Positions 53,027 to 61,670 of a DNA stretch of 64,000 bases are shown piece after piece. Source of the stretch: CAVRXQ01 sp963849105 (GTDB taxonomy: Bacteria; Actinomycetota; Acidimicrobiia; Acidimicrobiales; Bog-793); the NCBI GenBank assembly GCA_963849105.1, contig CAWKGD010000001.1:124001-188000 (forward strand), given 5' to 3'. The position numbers and the translations under genes are program-made. Within the stretch, counting starts at the first letter, position 1, and each line of letters starts with the position of its first letter. The notes under the pieces are model-generated. The model searched no databases. It had not been told where the DNA came from and saw nothing but the letters and a program-made list of their open reading frames with translations.

Positions 53027-54561
53027 TTTCGCACTTTTCGCTGCGCGCCCGACTCACCTTTGTGGCCGTGGCGATCACACTCGTCGCACTCGTCGCCGCG
53101 GACTTCGTCGTCTACACCGAATTCCGGTCGTATCTGTTCGGGCGCGTCGACACGACGCTCGAGAACGCGCACCCCGCGCTCGAAGACGTCGCCGACGAGG
53201 CGAACGGATCGATGCCGGGCCACGGCCCGTCCGCTCCAAAGGACGATTCCTACGGAGATCCCGGAGGCGGGCCGGGCTTTGACTCGGGCTTCTGCCAGCT
53301 CGGCTCCTCGGTCGCGCCGGGGATGTTCGTCGAAGTTCGAACGCCCAAAGGACGGGTCGTCACCGGAGATGACGGCCGCGAATACTGCAAGGCGTTCGAG
53401 ATCGGCGAGCAGGAGCTCTCGCAGCCAGAGATCCCGACGAAGATCACGGGCTTGCACCCGAGCTCGGAAAACCGCGCCGAGCTCGTCAGTTACTTCTCGG
53501 TACCGGCGCAGTCGGGCAACGGCCCGTCGTACCGCGTCCGGGACTCAACCCTCGACAACGGCGACTACCTCGTGATCGCCGATCCCGTCGGTGACGTCGC
53601 GAACTCGATTGGCCGTCTCGTCCGCTTGGAGATCCTCGTCACCGCGGTCGCGTTCTTGTCGGCCCTCGTCATCAGCCTGGTGCTGATCCGTCTCGGGCTG
53701 CGCCCGCTGCGCGACGTCGAGCGGACCGCGGATGCGATCACCGGTGGTGATCTCGTTCACCGGGTGCCGAACCCGAACCCGAACACCGAGGTCGGACACG
53801 TCGCGGCGGCGCTCAACGTCATGCTCGATCGGATCGAGGTCGCCTTCGAGGATTTGAAGTCCTCAGAAGCGCGCCTTCGCCGCTTCGTCTCGGACGCTTC
53901 GCACGAACTGCGCACGCCAATCGCCGCGGTCTCCGCCTACGCCGAGTTGTATCGGCGTGGCGCTTCCGCCGAAAGCGAGGATCTCGCGCGCGTGCTGTCT
54001 GGCATCGAGCGGGAGTCCGAGCGTATGGCGCGACTCGTCGAGGACCTCCTCACCTTGGCGCGGCTCGACGAGCATGCGTCGCTCGCGCACGAACCGGTCG
54101 AGCTTGTCGGTCTCGCCCACGAGGCGATCGAGACCGCCCGCACCGTCGGGCCCGAGTGGCCCGTCGATCTCGAAGCCAGTGGCCCAGTCGAGATCTCGGG
54201 TGATCGCGACGCGCTGCGCAGGGTTATCGATAACTTGCTCTCGAACCTCCGTTCTCACACCCCGCCACAAACCCACGCCACGCTCACGGTGTGCCACCAG
54301 GAAGGTGAAGCGATCGTCGAGCTCGCGGACGAAGGCCCGGGGATCAGCGAAGCCGACGCGCGCACGATCTTCGAACGCTTCGTGCGCGTCGATCCGTCGC
54401 GGACCCGCACAACCGGTGGTGCCGGGCTTGGTCTCGCGATCGTCTCCTCGGTGGCTCGCGCGCACGGTGGTCGAACGGAAGCCGCTCCGCGACCCGGTGG
54501 AGGGGCGATCTTCCGCGTGATCTTTCCGAGCATCGATAGCGAGCTCAGCGGTAGGGCCTAA
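53023..54561 (+). CDS. Membrane histidine kinase, partner of the OmpR-type regulator
   Basis: A 512-residue sensor kinase. First membrane segment about 9-32; an extracellular part of about 165 residues rich in Gly, Pro and Asp with one Cys pair; second membrane segment about 197-222; HAMP 223-275; dimerisation/phosphoacceptor FVSDASHELRTPIAAV near 290; N box VIDNLLSNLRSHTPP near 405; G boxes ELADEGPGIS and TGGAGLGLAIVSSVA. All catalytic boxes are intact. GTG start overlaps the regulator stop. Sensor domain is not one I recognise. Confidence 0.94.
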   Translation: MISHFSLRARLTFVAVAITLVALVAADFVVYTEFRSYLFGRVDTTLENAHPALEDVADEANGSMPGHGPSAPKDDSYGDPGGGPGFDSGFCQLGSSVAPGMFVEVRTPKGRVVTGDDGREYCKAFEIGEQELSQPEIPTKITGLHPSSENRAELVSYFSVPAQSGNGPSYRVRDSTLDNGDYLVIADPVGDVANSIGRLVRLEILVTAVAFLSALVISLVLIRLGLRPLRDVERTADAITGGDLVHRVPNPNPNTEVGHVAAALNVMLDRIEVAFEDLKSSEARLRRFVSDASHELRTPIAAVSAYAELYRRGASAESEDLARVLSGIERESERMARLVEDLLTLARLDEHASLAHEPVELVGLAHEAIETARTVGPEWPVDLEASGPVEISGDRDALRRVIDNLLSNLRSHTPPQTHATLTVCHQEGEAIVELADEGPGISEADARTIFERFVRVDPSRTRTTGGAGLGLAIVSSVARAHGGRTEAAPRPGGGAIFRVIFPSIDSELSGRA

Positions 54562-54599
54562 TACCTCCGTGCGTTGCGCCTATGCACGCGCGCAGTGCG

Positions 54600-54605
54600 T
54601 AGTCT
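54600..54605 (+). promoter_or_regulatory. -10 box of a leaderless promoter for the GNAT gene
   Basis: TAGTCT, 7 bases before the ATG at 54613, without a Shine-Dalgarno. It supports that ATG over the in-frame ATG at 54574. Confidence 0.4.
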
Positions 54606-54612
54606 GAGCTTG

Positions 54613-55392
54613 ATGCCCGTCACCGCCGATGACGCCGTCGAAGCAACCCTTACGGATAGCTCCCGTTTCGCCGCCGCGCATCCCGAAGCGTGGATGCGGC
54701 GAGAAAAGGGCATCGCGGTCGGTTACACGGGCATTCCCGTCGCGATGTTCAACGGCATCATCGTGGAGCGCGCCGATGCAGACCTCGATGTCGCGTCGCA
54801 GATGCTCGACGAGATTGCTGCGACTGGTCTTCCCTACAGCGTCGCCGTACGCTCCCATGATCACGTCGCCTTTGTCGAGCTCGCGAGGTCGCACGGCCTG
54901 ACCGCGAAGATGACGATTCCCCTCATGGTGCTCGAGTCACCAGCACGCATCATCGAGGAATCGCTGCCCGACGGACTGTCGGTCCGCGAGCTGGCGCCAG
55001 AAGAGGCCGACGAGCACGCCCAGCTCCTGGCATCGACATTCGAAATGCCGATCGAGCTCGCGAGACAGATGATGGTCGAGGAGACGTTCCGGATCGAAGG
55101 CGTGCGCAGCTACGTCGGTGAATTCGGTGGCCGTCCGGTCGCGACCGCGCTCGGGATGACGTTCGGAGATGCCGTCGGGATTCTCAACGTCGGAACCATC
55201 GAGGCGGCACGCGGCCGCGGGTTCGGTCGCGCGCTGACGGTCCGTGCGATCAGGGATGGCGTCGCGAACGGGGCGAAGTGGTCGCACCTGCAAGCGAGCT
55301 CGGCGGGCTTTTCCGTCTACCGCCGCCTCGGCTTCGAAACGGTCGAGGAATGGAGCAACTACCTTCCCGCCACGGCTGCCAGCAGCTCCTGA
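54613..55392 (+). CDS. GNAT-family N-acetyltransferase
   Basis: A 259-residue protein with a C-terminal GNAT domain: acetyl-CoA loop IEAARGRGFGRALTVRA near residue 200 and the last strand SSAGFSVYRRLGFE. The first 120 residues look like a degenerate second GNAT-like half (MFNGIIVERADADLD), as in tandem GNAT proteins. The substrate cannot be told. ATG 54613 is chosen because a -10 box lies 7 bases upstream and the 13 residues added by the longer frame have no conserved look. Convergent with upp. Confidence 0.82.
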   Translation: MPVTADDAVEATLTDSSRFAAAHPEAWMRREKGIAVGYTGIPVAMFNGIIVERADADLDVASQMLDEIAATGLPYSVAVRSHDHVAFVELARSHGLTAKMTIPLMVLESPARIIEESLPDGLSVRELAPEEADEHAQLLASTFEMPIELARQMMVEETFRIEGVRSYVGEFGGRPVATALGMTFGDAVGILNVGTIEAARGRGFGRALTVRAIRDGVANGAKWSHLQASSAGFSVYRRLGFETVEEWSNYLPATAASSS

Positions 55393-55431
55393 GGACCCGC
55401 GTCCTTGGCGCTCGGCGAGCGGCGGGAGTCA

Positions 55432-56049
55432 CTACGTGCCGAAGAGGCGGTCACCGAAGTCGCCGAGTCCAGGGACGATGTAGGCGTGATCGTTGAGACC
55501 GTCGTCGAGCGCCACGGTGAAAACGTTGAGTGTCGGGTGCGCTTTCGCGAGGTGATCGACTCCCTCCGGCGCCGCGACAACCGATAACAGCGAGACCTGT
55601 CCCGCCCCGGCGTCGAAGAGCGCACCTGCCGCCGCGGCGGCGGATCCTCCGGTCGCGAGCATCGGGTCGAGGAGCAGGACGGCGCGTGCTTCGATCGGCG
55701 GAAGCTTCGAGTAGTAGAGCGACGGCTCAAAAGTCGCGTGATCGCGCTCGAGTCCGATGTAGCCGACGGGAATCTCGGGGAACAGCTCGGTCACCGCTTC
55801 GAGCATGCCGAGGCCGGCGCGCAGGATCGGCACGGCGACGAGGCCCTGCGCGATGTGCTCGCCGGTCGCTTTGGCGATCGGCGTCTCGACCTCGATCGAC
55901 TCCGTCGGCACCGACCGCGTCGCCTCGAGGCACAGCACGAGCGCGAGACGCTTCGCGAGGATCCGGAAGAGTGGTGGGGGTGTTCGCTTGTCGCGCAACG
56001 CGGCGAGCAGCGTCTTCGCGAGCGGGTGGTCGACGACGGTGAGCGCCAC
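55432..56049 (-). CDS. upp: Uracil phosphoribosyltransferase
   Basis: A 205-residue enzyme joining uracil and PRPP to give UMP. The PRPP-binding loop is LLLDPMLATGGSA near residue 128, with VPILRAGLGM earlier and the uracil-binding GYIGLERDHATFEPS and C-terminal PGLGDFGDRLFGT typical of Upp. Full length. GTG start with AAGGGGG about 5 bases before. It can reuse uracil set free by PsuG or DeoA. Same strand as the aldehyde dehydrogenase and deoC genes, 28 bases after them. Confidence 0.95.
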   Translation of the reverse strand: MALTVVDHPLAKTLLAALRDKRTPPPLFRILAKRLALVLCLEATRSVPTESIEVETPIAKATGEHIAQGLVAVPILRAGLGMLEAVTELFPEIPVGYIGLERDHATFEPSLYYSKLPPIEARAVLLLDPMLATGGSAAAAAGALFDAGAGQVSLLSVVAAPEGVDHLAKAHPTLNVFTVALDDGLNDHAYIVPGLGDFGDRLFGT

Positions 56050-56077
56050 CAGTCCCCCTTTTCCTCAGTCGGTGCTG

Positions 56078-56947
56078 TCAGACGCCGATCGGGTGCCAGA
56101 CGGTCTTCGTCTCGATGAAAGAGAGCATGCGCCGCGGATTCGGCGGCGCCGTCCAGTCGACCTCGCCATCCGGCGGCCGAAGCACGCGCTTCACGTTCGT
56201 CGCCGCCTGTCGTTCGAGTTCCGCGGCGAGCTCGGGCGGCGCGCCGGCGAGGTCGAGCGCGTCGACGTCGCGGTGTTGGGCGATCACCGGCGCGAGCTCG
56301 GCGACGTGACCGGTGACGATGTTGACAACGCCGCCCGGCAGGTCCGACGTCGCGAGCACCTCGGCGAGCGTCACCGCAGGCAATGGACGAGCGTCACTCG
56401 CGACGACGACCGACGTGTTGCCGGTCGTGATCACCGGGGCAAGGGTGGCGACGAGACCGAGGAACGACGAGTCCTGCGGGGCCAAGACGCCGACGACCCC
56501 GGTCGGTTCGGGGACCGAGAAGTCGAAGTACGGGCCGGCGACGGGATTCGACGAACCGGCGATCTGGGCGACCTTGTCCGACCAGCCGGCGTACCAGATG
56601 ATGCGGTCGATCGCCTCGTCGACGATCGACCGTGCGTCCCCCTTGTCGAGACCTTCGCCCTCGCGCACCGCCGAGACGAACTGGGCGCGCCGGTCCTCGA
56701 GCATTTCGCCGACGCGGTAGAGGATCTGGCCGCGCAAATACGCCGTCGCCGCCGACCAGCCGCCGAGCGCGCCGCGCGCCGCGACGACCGCGTCGCGAAT
56801 GTCTTTTCGCGACCCCCAGGCGACATTGGCGAGGAAGCCGCCGTCGGCGGCGTGGACGATGTAGGAGCGCCCCGACTCAGAACGCGGGAACGCGCCGCCG
56901 ATGTAGAGCTTGTACGTCTTGTTGACCGCGACGCGAGCTTCAGACAT
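56078..56947 (-). CDS. Half-size aldehyde dehydrogenase-like protein without catalytic domain
   Basis: A 289-residue protein covering only the N-terminal, NAD-binding half of the aldehyde dehydrogenase fold: YKLYIGGAFPRSESGRSY, then VVGVLAPQDSSF, NTSVVVAS and DLPGGVVNIVTG. It ends just where the catalytic domain with the active-site Cys should begin, with a tidy terminus (SFIETKTVWHPIG) rather than a frameshift. ATG 56947 overlaps the stop of the full-length aldehyde dehydrogenase by 8 bases. I recall similar short partners beside full ALDH and deoC in other actinobacteria, so it is more likely a conserved partner subunit than a wreck. Confidence 0.8.
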   Translation of the reverse strand: MSEARVAVNKTYKLYIGGAFPRSESGRSYIVHAADGGFLANVAWGSRKDIRDAVVAARGALGGWSAATAYLRGQILYRVGEMLEDRRAQFVSAVREGEGLDKGDARSIVDEAIDRIIWYAGWSDKVAQIAGSSNPVAGPYFDFSVPEPTGVVGVLAPQDSSFLGLVATLAPVITTGNTSVVVASDARPLPAVTLAEVLATSDLPGGVVNIVTGHVAELAPVIAQHRDVDALDLAGAPPELAAELERQAATNVKRVLRPPDGEVDWTAPPNPRRMLSFIETKTVWHPIGV

Positions 56948-58430
56948 CGAGGTACGCCCCGAGGCCGTGGCGGCCACCCTCGCGGCCGAAGCCCGACTCG
57001 CGGTAGCCGCCGAAGGGGCTCGTCGGATCGAAGCGGTTGTAGGTGTTCGCCCAGACGACCCCGGCGCGCAGCTGGCTCGCCATCCAGAGAATCCGGCTGC
57101 CCTTTTCGGTCCACACCCCGGCCGAGAGCCCGTAGGTCGTGTTGTTCGCCTTCTTCACCGCTTCTTCGGGGGTGCGGAACGTGAGCACGGAGAGCACCGG
57201 TCCGAAGATCTCGTCTCGGGCGATGCGGTGCGCCTGGGAGACCCCGGTGAAGACGGTCGGTGGGAACCAATAGCCCCGCTGGGGCAGCGTGCACGGCGGC
57301 GACCAGCGCTCGGCGCCCTCGGACTCGCCGATCGCCGAGAGCTCGCGAATTTTTTGCAACTGCTCGGCTGAGTTGATCGCCCCGATGTCGGTGTTCTTGT
57401 CGAGCGGGTCGCCGAGGCGCAGCGTGCCGAGGCGCGTCTTCAACAGCTCGACAACCGCGTCGGCGACCGACTCTTGGACCAAAAGGCGCGACCCGGCGCA
57501 GCAGACGTGTCCCTGGTTGAAGAAGATGCCGTTGACGATGCCTTCGATCGCCTGGGTGATCGGCGCGTCCTCAAAGACGACGTTCGCCGCCTTGCCGCCG
57601 AGTTCCAACGTGAGGCGCTTGTGCGTCCCGGCAACGGCTCGCTGGATCGCCTTTCCGACTTCGGTCGAACCGGTGAAGGCGACCTTGTCGACACCGCGGT
57701 GCGCGACGACGCCGGCACCGGTGTCGCCCGCCCCCGTGACGATGTTGAGGACACCCGGGGGGAGATCGGCCTGGTTGCAGATCTCGGCGAGTAAAAGAGC
57801 GCTGAGCGGCGTCGTCTCGGCCGGCTTCAGCACGCAGGTGTTGCCCGCCGCAAGCGCCGGCGCGAGCTTCCAGGCCGCCATCAACAATGGGAAGTTCCAG
57901 GGGATGACCTGGCCCGCAACCCCGATCGGCTTCGGGTTGGGTCCGAACCCGGCGTACTCGAGCTTGTCGGCCCAGCCCGCGTAGTAAAAGAAGTGGGCCG
58001 CGGCGAGCGGCACGTCGACGTCGCGGGATTCACGGATCGGCTTGCCGTTGTCGAGGCTCTCCAGGACGGCGAGCTCGCGTGAGCGCTCCTGGATGATGCG
58101 GGCGATGCGGTAGAGGTACTTCGCCCGGTCGGCGGGGCGCATCGGGCCCCATACCTCCTCGTAGGCGCGGCGTGCGGCGGCAACCGCGCGGTCGATGTCC
58201 TGCGGTCCGGCGGCGGAGACCTCGGCGAGAACTTCTTCAGAAGCCGGATTGACCGTTTTGAAGGCGCCGCCGTCGATCGGCTCGACGAACTCGCCGTTGA
58301 TGAAAAGCCCGTAGGAGTTCTGGATGTTGACGATGGCCCGCGACTCGGGGGCGGGTGCGTACTCGAACTGGGGGCGGTCGACGACCTCGGCCGAGGTGGG
58401 CACGGGGTGGTCACTCGATGCTGAAGTCAT
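56940..58430 (-). CDS. Aldehyde dehydrogenase
   Basis: A 496-residue NAD(P)-dependent aldehyde dehydrogenase. PWNFPLLMAAWKLAPALAAG near residue 180, general-base Glu in LTLELGGKAANVV near 275, nucleophile Cys in NQGHVCCAGSRLL near 310, and EIFGPVLSVLTF near 405. It overlaps deoC at its start by 20 bases, so the natural substrate is probably acetaldehyde released by DeoC, giving acetate. The lack of a CoA-acylating type motif favours acetate over acetyl-CoA, but this is inference. Confidence 0.92.
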   Translation of the reverse strand: MTSASSDHPVPTSAEVVDRPQFEYAPAPESRAIVNIQNSYGLFINGEFVEPIDGGAFKTVNPASEEVLAEVSAAGPQDIDRAVAAARRAYEEVWGPMRPADRAKYLYRIARIIQERSRELAVLESLDNGKPIRESRDVDVPLAAAHFFYYAGWADKLEYAGFGPNPKPIGVAGQVIPWNFPLLMAAWKLAPALAAGNTCVLKPAETTPLSALLLAEICNQADLPPGVLNIVTGAGDTGAGVVAHRGVDKVAFTGSTEVGKAIQRAVAGTHKRLTLELGGKAANVVFEDAPITQAIEGIVNGIFFNQGHVCCAGSRLLVQESVADAVVELLKTRLGTLRLGDPLDKNTDIGAINSAEQLQKIRELSAIGESEGAERWSPPCTLPQRGYWFPPTVFTGVSQAHRIARDEIFGPVLSVLTFRTPEEAVKKANNTTYGLSAGVWTEKGSRILWMASQLRAGVVWANTYNRFDPTSPFGGYRESGFGREGGRHGLGAYLDV

Positions 58431-59388
58431 CGGTCCCCGCGTAGGCGCCGGTGAGCTGCTTGCGCCGCTGCATCAACAGATCGTTCAACAGGCTCGACGC
58501 GCCGATACGGAAATGCGCGGCGTCGAGCCAGTCTGAGCCCGCCGTCTCGTTGACGACGACGAGGTATCGGATCGCGTCCTTCGCACTGCGAATCCCACCG
58601 GCGACCTTCACGCCGATTTGGATGCCGGTCATCTGCGCGAAGTCGCGCACGGCCTCCAGCATGACGAGCGCGACCGGCAACGTCGCGGCCGGCACCACCT
58701 TGCCCGTCGAGGTCTTGATGAAGTCCGCACCCCCCAACATCGCGATCCACGAGGCCCGGCGCACGTTGTCGTAAGTGGCGAGCTCGCCGGTCTCGAGGAT
58801 CACCTTCAGATGAATCGGTCCGCAGGTCTCCTTCACCGCGCGCACCTCCTCGAGCACCTGCGCGTAGCGACCGGTCAGAAAGGCGCCGCGATCGATGACC
58901 ATGTCGACCTCGTCGGCTCCGGCTTCGATCGCGTCCTTCACGTCGGCAAGCTTCACGGCGAGCGACGCGCGCCCCGAGGGAAAGGCCGTCGCGACCGCGG
59001 CGACTTTGACCTGCGAGCCGACGAGCGAGTGTTTCGCCCCTGCGACGAGGTCGGAATAGACGCAGATCGCGGCGACCGGTGGGACAGACGGGTCCGAGGG
59101 GTCGGGCTGGCGGGCCTTGTCGCACAGCGAGAGCACCTTGCCCGGAGTGTCGGCGCCCTCGAGGGTCGTCAGGTCGACCATCGAGATCGCCCGTTCGAGC
59201 GCCCAAATCTTCGAGCCCGCCTTGATCGAGCGGGTCGACAACGAGTCGACGCGGGCTTCCGCACCGACCTGGTCCACGCCGGGCAGCCCCTGCAGGTAGC
59301 GGCGGAGGGCCGCCTCCGAGCGGACGACGTCGGCGAGGCGGCTGTCGATGAGCGTTCGCGACGGGCGCGTCGTCATGGAGCGGTTCAT
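58411..59388 (-). CDS. deoC: Deoxyribose-phosphate aldolase
   Basis: A 325-residue class I aldolase that cleaves 2-deoxyribose-5-phosphate to glyceraldehyde-3-phosphate and acetaldehyde. Catalytic residues sit in ADEVDMVIDRG, HLKVILETGEL, GADFIKTSTGK (Schiff-base Lys) and GVKVAGGIRSAKD. It has about 70 residues more at the N-terminus than short bacterial DeoC, as in several actinobacteria. ATG 59388 is preferred over the upstream in-frame ATG at 59466 because a GGGAG site lies 7 bases before it. First gene of the deoC-ALDH-ALDH-like-upp unit, divergent from the phosphodiesterase gene. Confidence 0.94.
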   Translation of the reverse strand: MNRSMTTRPSRTLIDSRLADVVRSEAALRRYLQGLPGVDQVGAEARVDSLSTRSIKAGSKIWALERAISMVDLTTLEGADTPGKVLSLCDKARQPDPSDPSVPPVAAICVYSDLVAGAKHSLVGSQVKVAAVATAFPSGRASLAVKLADVKDAIEAGADEVDMVIDRGAFLTGRYAQVLEEVRAVKETCGPIHLKVILETGELATYDNVRRASWIAMLGGADFIKTSTGKVVPAATLPVALVMLEAVRDFAQMTGIQIGVKVAGGIRSAKDAIRYLVVVNETAGSDWLDAAHFRIGASSLLNDLLMQRRKQLTGAYAGTDDFSIE

Positions 59389-59549
59389 CTCGGACTCCCG
59401 CTCACCTGTGCGTTCGGCGGCGGGGAAGGTGCTCGTCACGGCGTGGCCGGTTCCTCTCCGCATCACCGCACCGGGCGTGCGGCCGCGTTCATCCTACTGA
59501 CAGGGCCAAAATTGGCTCCGGGCGTCACGGCAGCCGGTAAAAAGCGGGG

Positions 59550-60407
59550 GTGAGGAATCCGTGGCTCGAGCGCCGGGTGATCGCCTATGCCCACCAGGGC
59601 GGGGAGTCCGAGGCACCGTCGTCGACGCTCTACGCGATCGACCGCGCCCTCGGCTTCGGCGCGACCGGCATCGAGCTCGACGTCCACGCGACGAAAGACG
59701 GTGAGCTCGTCGTCTGCCACGATCCGACGGTCGACCGGACGACGGACGGGATCGGCACGATCGCAGAGTTGACGCTCGCCGAGCTCCGCCAACTCGACAA
59801 CGCGTACTGGTTCGTTCCCGGCGAAAAAGCCGTCCACGACCGTGCGGCGGCTGACTACCCCTTGCGCGGCCGCGCCCCGGCTGACCGGCGATTCGGAGTG
59901 GCGACGCTTTCTGAGGTGCTCGCGCTCATGGCGGACTGCGCGCTCAACCTCGACATCAAACAGACGGCGCCGGCGATCGTGCCGTACGAAGAGGCGCTGG
60001 CCGCGGTGCTGAAGGACTACGCCCGGCCCGATCTCGTCATCGTCGCCTCGTTCCACGATGCGGCGACGGCGCGATTCAAAGCGCTCGCCCCCGGGATCGG
60101 GACGTCACCGGGACAGAACGAGGTGACGTCCTTCATCCAATCGGTCGTCAGAGGAGAGGATCCGGATGCGGCGATCGCCAGGCACGTGGCGATCCAGGTT
60201 CCGCCGCGAGCCTTCGGCATCGAGCTCGTCACCGAATCCTTCGTCGCGATCGCCCACGAGCACGGCCTTGCGGTCCATGTCTGGACGATCGACGATCCAG
60301 AAGAGATCAGGGAGCTTTGTCGACTCGGCGTCGACGCCGTGATGTCGGATCGCCCGTCTGTGCTCGTGCAGACGCTCGCCGAGCTCGATTGTGCGTGGAG
60401 GCGATGA
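59550..60407 (+). CDS. Glycerophosphodiester phosphodiesterase
   Basis: A 285-residue GDPD-family enzyme that releases glycerol-3-phosphate from glycerophosphodiesters. Catalytic residues: AYAHQGGESEAPSSTLYA near residue 14 (His with Glu), IELDVHATKDGELVVCHD near 40 (Glu, Asp, His), LNLDIKQ near 132 and the closing VWTIDDPEEIRELCRLGVD. His-Gln replaces the usual His-Arg of the first motif. No signal peptide, so cytoplasmic. GTG start. The TAAAAA 6 bases before the start is a possible but poor -10 box. Confidence 0.9.
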   Translation: MRNPWLERRVIAYAHQGGESEAPSSTLYAIDRALGFGATGIELDVHATKDGELVVCHDPTVDRTTDGIGTIAELTLAELRQLDNAYWFVPGEKAVHDRAAADYPLRGRAPADRRFGVATLSEVLALMADCALNLDIKQTAPAIVPYEEALAAVLKDYARPDLVIVASFHDAATARFKALAPGIGTSPGQNEVTSFIQSVVRGEDPDAAIARHVAIQVPPRAFGIELVTESFVAIAHEHGLAVHVWTIDDPEEIRELCRLGVDAVMSDRPSVLVQTLAELDCAWRR

Positions 60408-60415
60408 GCGAACGT

Positions 60416-60499
60416 TCAGCCGCGACCGCAGTTCGGCTTCTTGCCGTGATTGGCGTTCTTCTTCTTGCGCAGCTTGCGTTTGACGGTTCGCTTCGACAC
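60416..60499 (-). CDS. bL37-like ribosomal microprotein, 27 residues
   Basis: A tiny, very basic protein: it starts VSKRTVKRKLRKKK and ends NANHGKKPNCGRG, 27 residues with 11 Lys/Arg. The NANHGKxPN ending matches what I remember of mycobacterial bL37, a roughly 24-residue large-subunit protein ending in ANHGKRPN. GTG 60499 has no Shine-Dalgarno but a TACACT box 8 bases upstream, the same hexamer as psuG. It lies between the phosphodiesterase and ychF on the opposite strand and ends 8 bases after the phosphodiesterase stop. Too short for standard gene callers. Confidence 0.7.
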   Translation of the reverse strand: MSKRTVKRKLRKKKNANHGKKPNCGRG

Positions 60500-60507
60500 G
60501 GCGGCGA

Positions 60508-60513
60508 AGTGTA
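60508..60513 (-). promoter_or_regulatory. -10 box of a leaderless promoter for the bL37-like gene
   Basis: TACACT on the minus strand, 8 bases before the GTG at 60499. The flanking bases (TACACTTCG) are shared with the psuG promoter. Confidence 0.45.
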
Positions 60514-60526
60514 CCTGCGAGCCAGG

Positions 60527-60532
60527 TAGCCT
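60527..60532 (+). promoter_or_regulatory. -10 box of a leaderless promoter for ychF
   Basis: TAGCCT, 9 bases before the ATG at 60542, no Shine-Dalgarno. Divergent from the bL37-like promoter with 13 bases between the two hexamers. Confidence 0.45.
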
Positions 60533-60541
60533 CGAACCGAG

Positions 60542-61618
60542 ATGGAGCGCGTCGGTCTTGTCGGTCTGCCGAACGCCGGCAAGTCGCTGTTGTTCAACGC
60601 GCTGACCGGCGGGAACGTCCCGGTGGCGACCCATCCGTTCACAACGACCGAGACCGCGGTCGGCGTCGCGCACGTTCCCGATCACCGGCTGTACGCGCTG
60701 GCGAAGATGAGTGCGAGCCGCAAGGTCGTCGAGGCCGCGGTCGAAGTCGTCGACATCGAGGGTCTCGTCGCCGGTGCGGAACACGGCGAGGGACTCGGCA
60801 ACCGCTTTCTTGCCGGGATCCGTGAAGTCGACGCACTGTGCCTCGTGTTGCGCAGTTTCGCCGATGACGAGGTGAGCGGCGAGCGCGACCCCGTGTCAGC
60901 GCTGTCGGTACTCGAGCTCGAGCTGGTTCTCGCCGACTCGGCATCGATCGAAGTGCAGATCACAAAGCAGCAGAAAGCTGCACGCGTGAACGCGTCGCTC
61001 GCCGGCGCTGCCGACGCGATGAAGGCCGCCCACTCGGTTCTGCAATCGGGGACTCCGCTCTACCGTTCGGAGCTTTCGAAGGAGACGCGCGACGCGCTCG
61101 CGCCGCTCTTTCTGTTGACGAACAAGCCGGTGTTCTGCGTCGTGAACATCGGCGAGGACGAGATCGCGGATACCGAAGCTGTCGTGAAACCTGTCGCGCA
61201 CGAGCTCGGCGAGCACGCCGAGGTGCTCGCCGTGAGTGTCGCGCTCGAAGCAGAGGCGCGCCTTTTGCACGAATCAGACCGTTCAGAGATGCTCGAGGGG
61301 CTCGGTCTCGGCGAGGGCGCGCTTCCGCGAGTCGCCCGCGCGCTCTACGAGACGGTCGGGCGGTGGACGTTCCTCACAACCGGCGAAAAGGAATCGCGCG
61401 CCTGGACGTTCCGGCGCGGCGCGAAGGCTCCGGAATGCGCCGGGGTGATCCACTCCGATCTGCAACGTGGCTTCATCCGCGCCGAAGTGATCGCCTGGGA
61501 CGAGCTGCTGGCGCTCGGATCCTGGCAGTCGGCGAAGGCGGCGGGAAAGATCCGTCTGGAGGGCAAGGACTACGAGGTGAAAGACGGCGATACCCTCGAG
61601 ATTCGGTTCAACGTTTGA
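60542..61618 (+). CDS. ychF: Ribosome-associated ATPase YchF (OLA1 family)
   Basis: A 358-residue P-loop ATPase that binds ribosomes. G1 GLPNAGKS at the very start, the HPFTTTETAVGVAHVPD switch region, VDIEGLVAGA, LLTNKPVFCVVN with the altered G4 (NKP in place of NKxD) that explains ATP preference, a coiled-coil insert about 120-170, and the C-terminal TGS domain (WTFRRGAKAPECAGVIHSDL). In the G3 region VDIEGLV replaces the DxxG of ordinary GTPases, as in the family. Slightly divergent but complete. Confidence 0.94.
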   Translation: MERVGLVGLPNAGKSLLFNALTGGNVPVATHPFTTTETAVGVAHVPDHRLYALAKMSASRKVVEAAVEVVDIEGLVAGAEHGEGLGNRFLAGIREVDALCLVLRSFADDEVSGERDPVSALSVLELELVLADSASIEVQITKQQKAARVNASLAGAADAMKAAHSVLQSGTPLYRSELSKETRDALAPLFLLTNKPVFCVVNIGEDEIADTEAVVKPVAHELGEHAEVLAVSVALEAEARLLHESDRSEMLEGLGLGEGALPRVARALYETVGRWTFLTTGEKESRAWTFRRGAKAPECAGVIHSDLQRGFIRAEVIAWDELLALGSWQSAKAAGKIRLEGKDYEVKDGDTLEIRFNV

Positions 61619-61670
61619 AAAGGGAGTGGTCGCCGAGCGATCGGGCGTCCACGACGACGAGGAGATCTGA

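Noticed and set aside
60317..60529. 70-residue plus-strand frame overlapping the end of the phosphodiesterase gene
   Set aside because: Its start is inside the phosphodiesterase gene and the rest is antisense to the better supported bL37-like gene.
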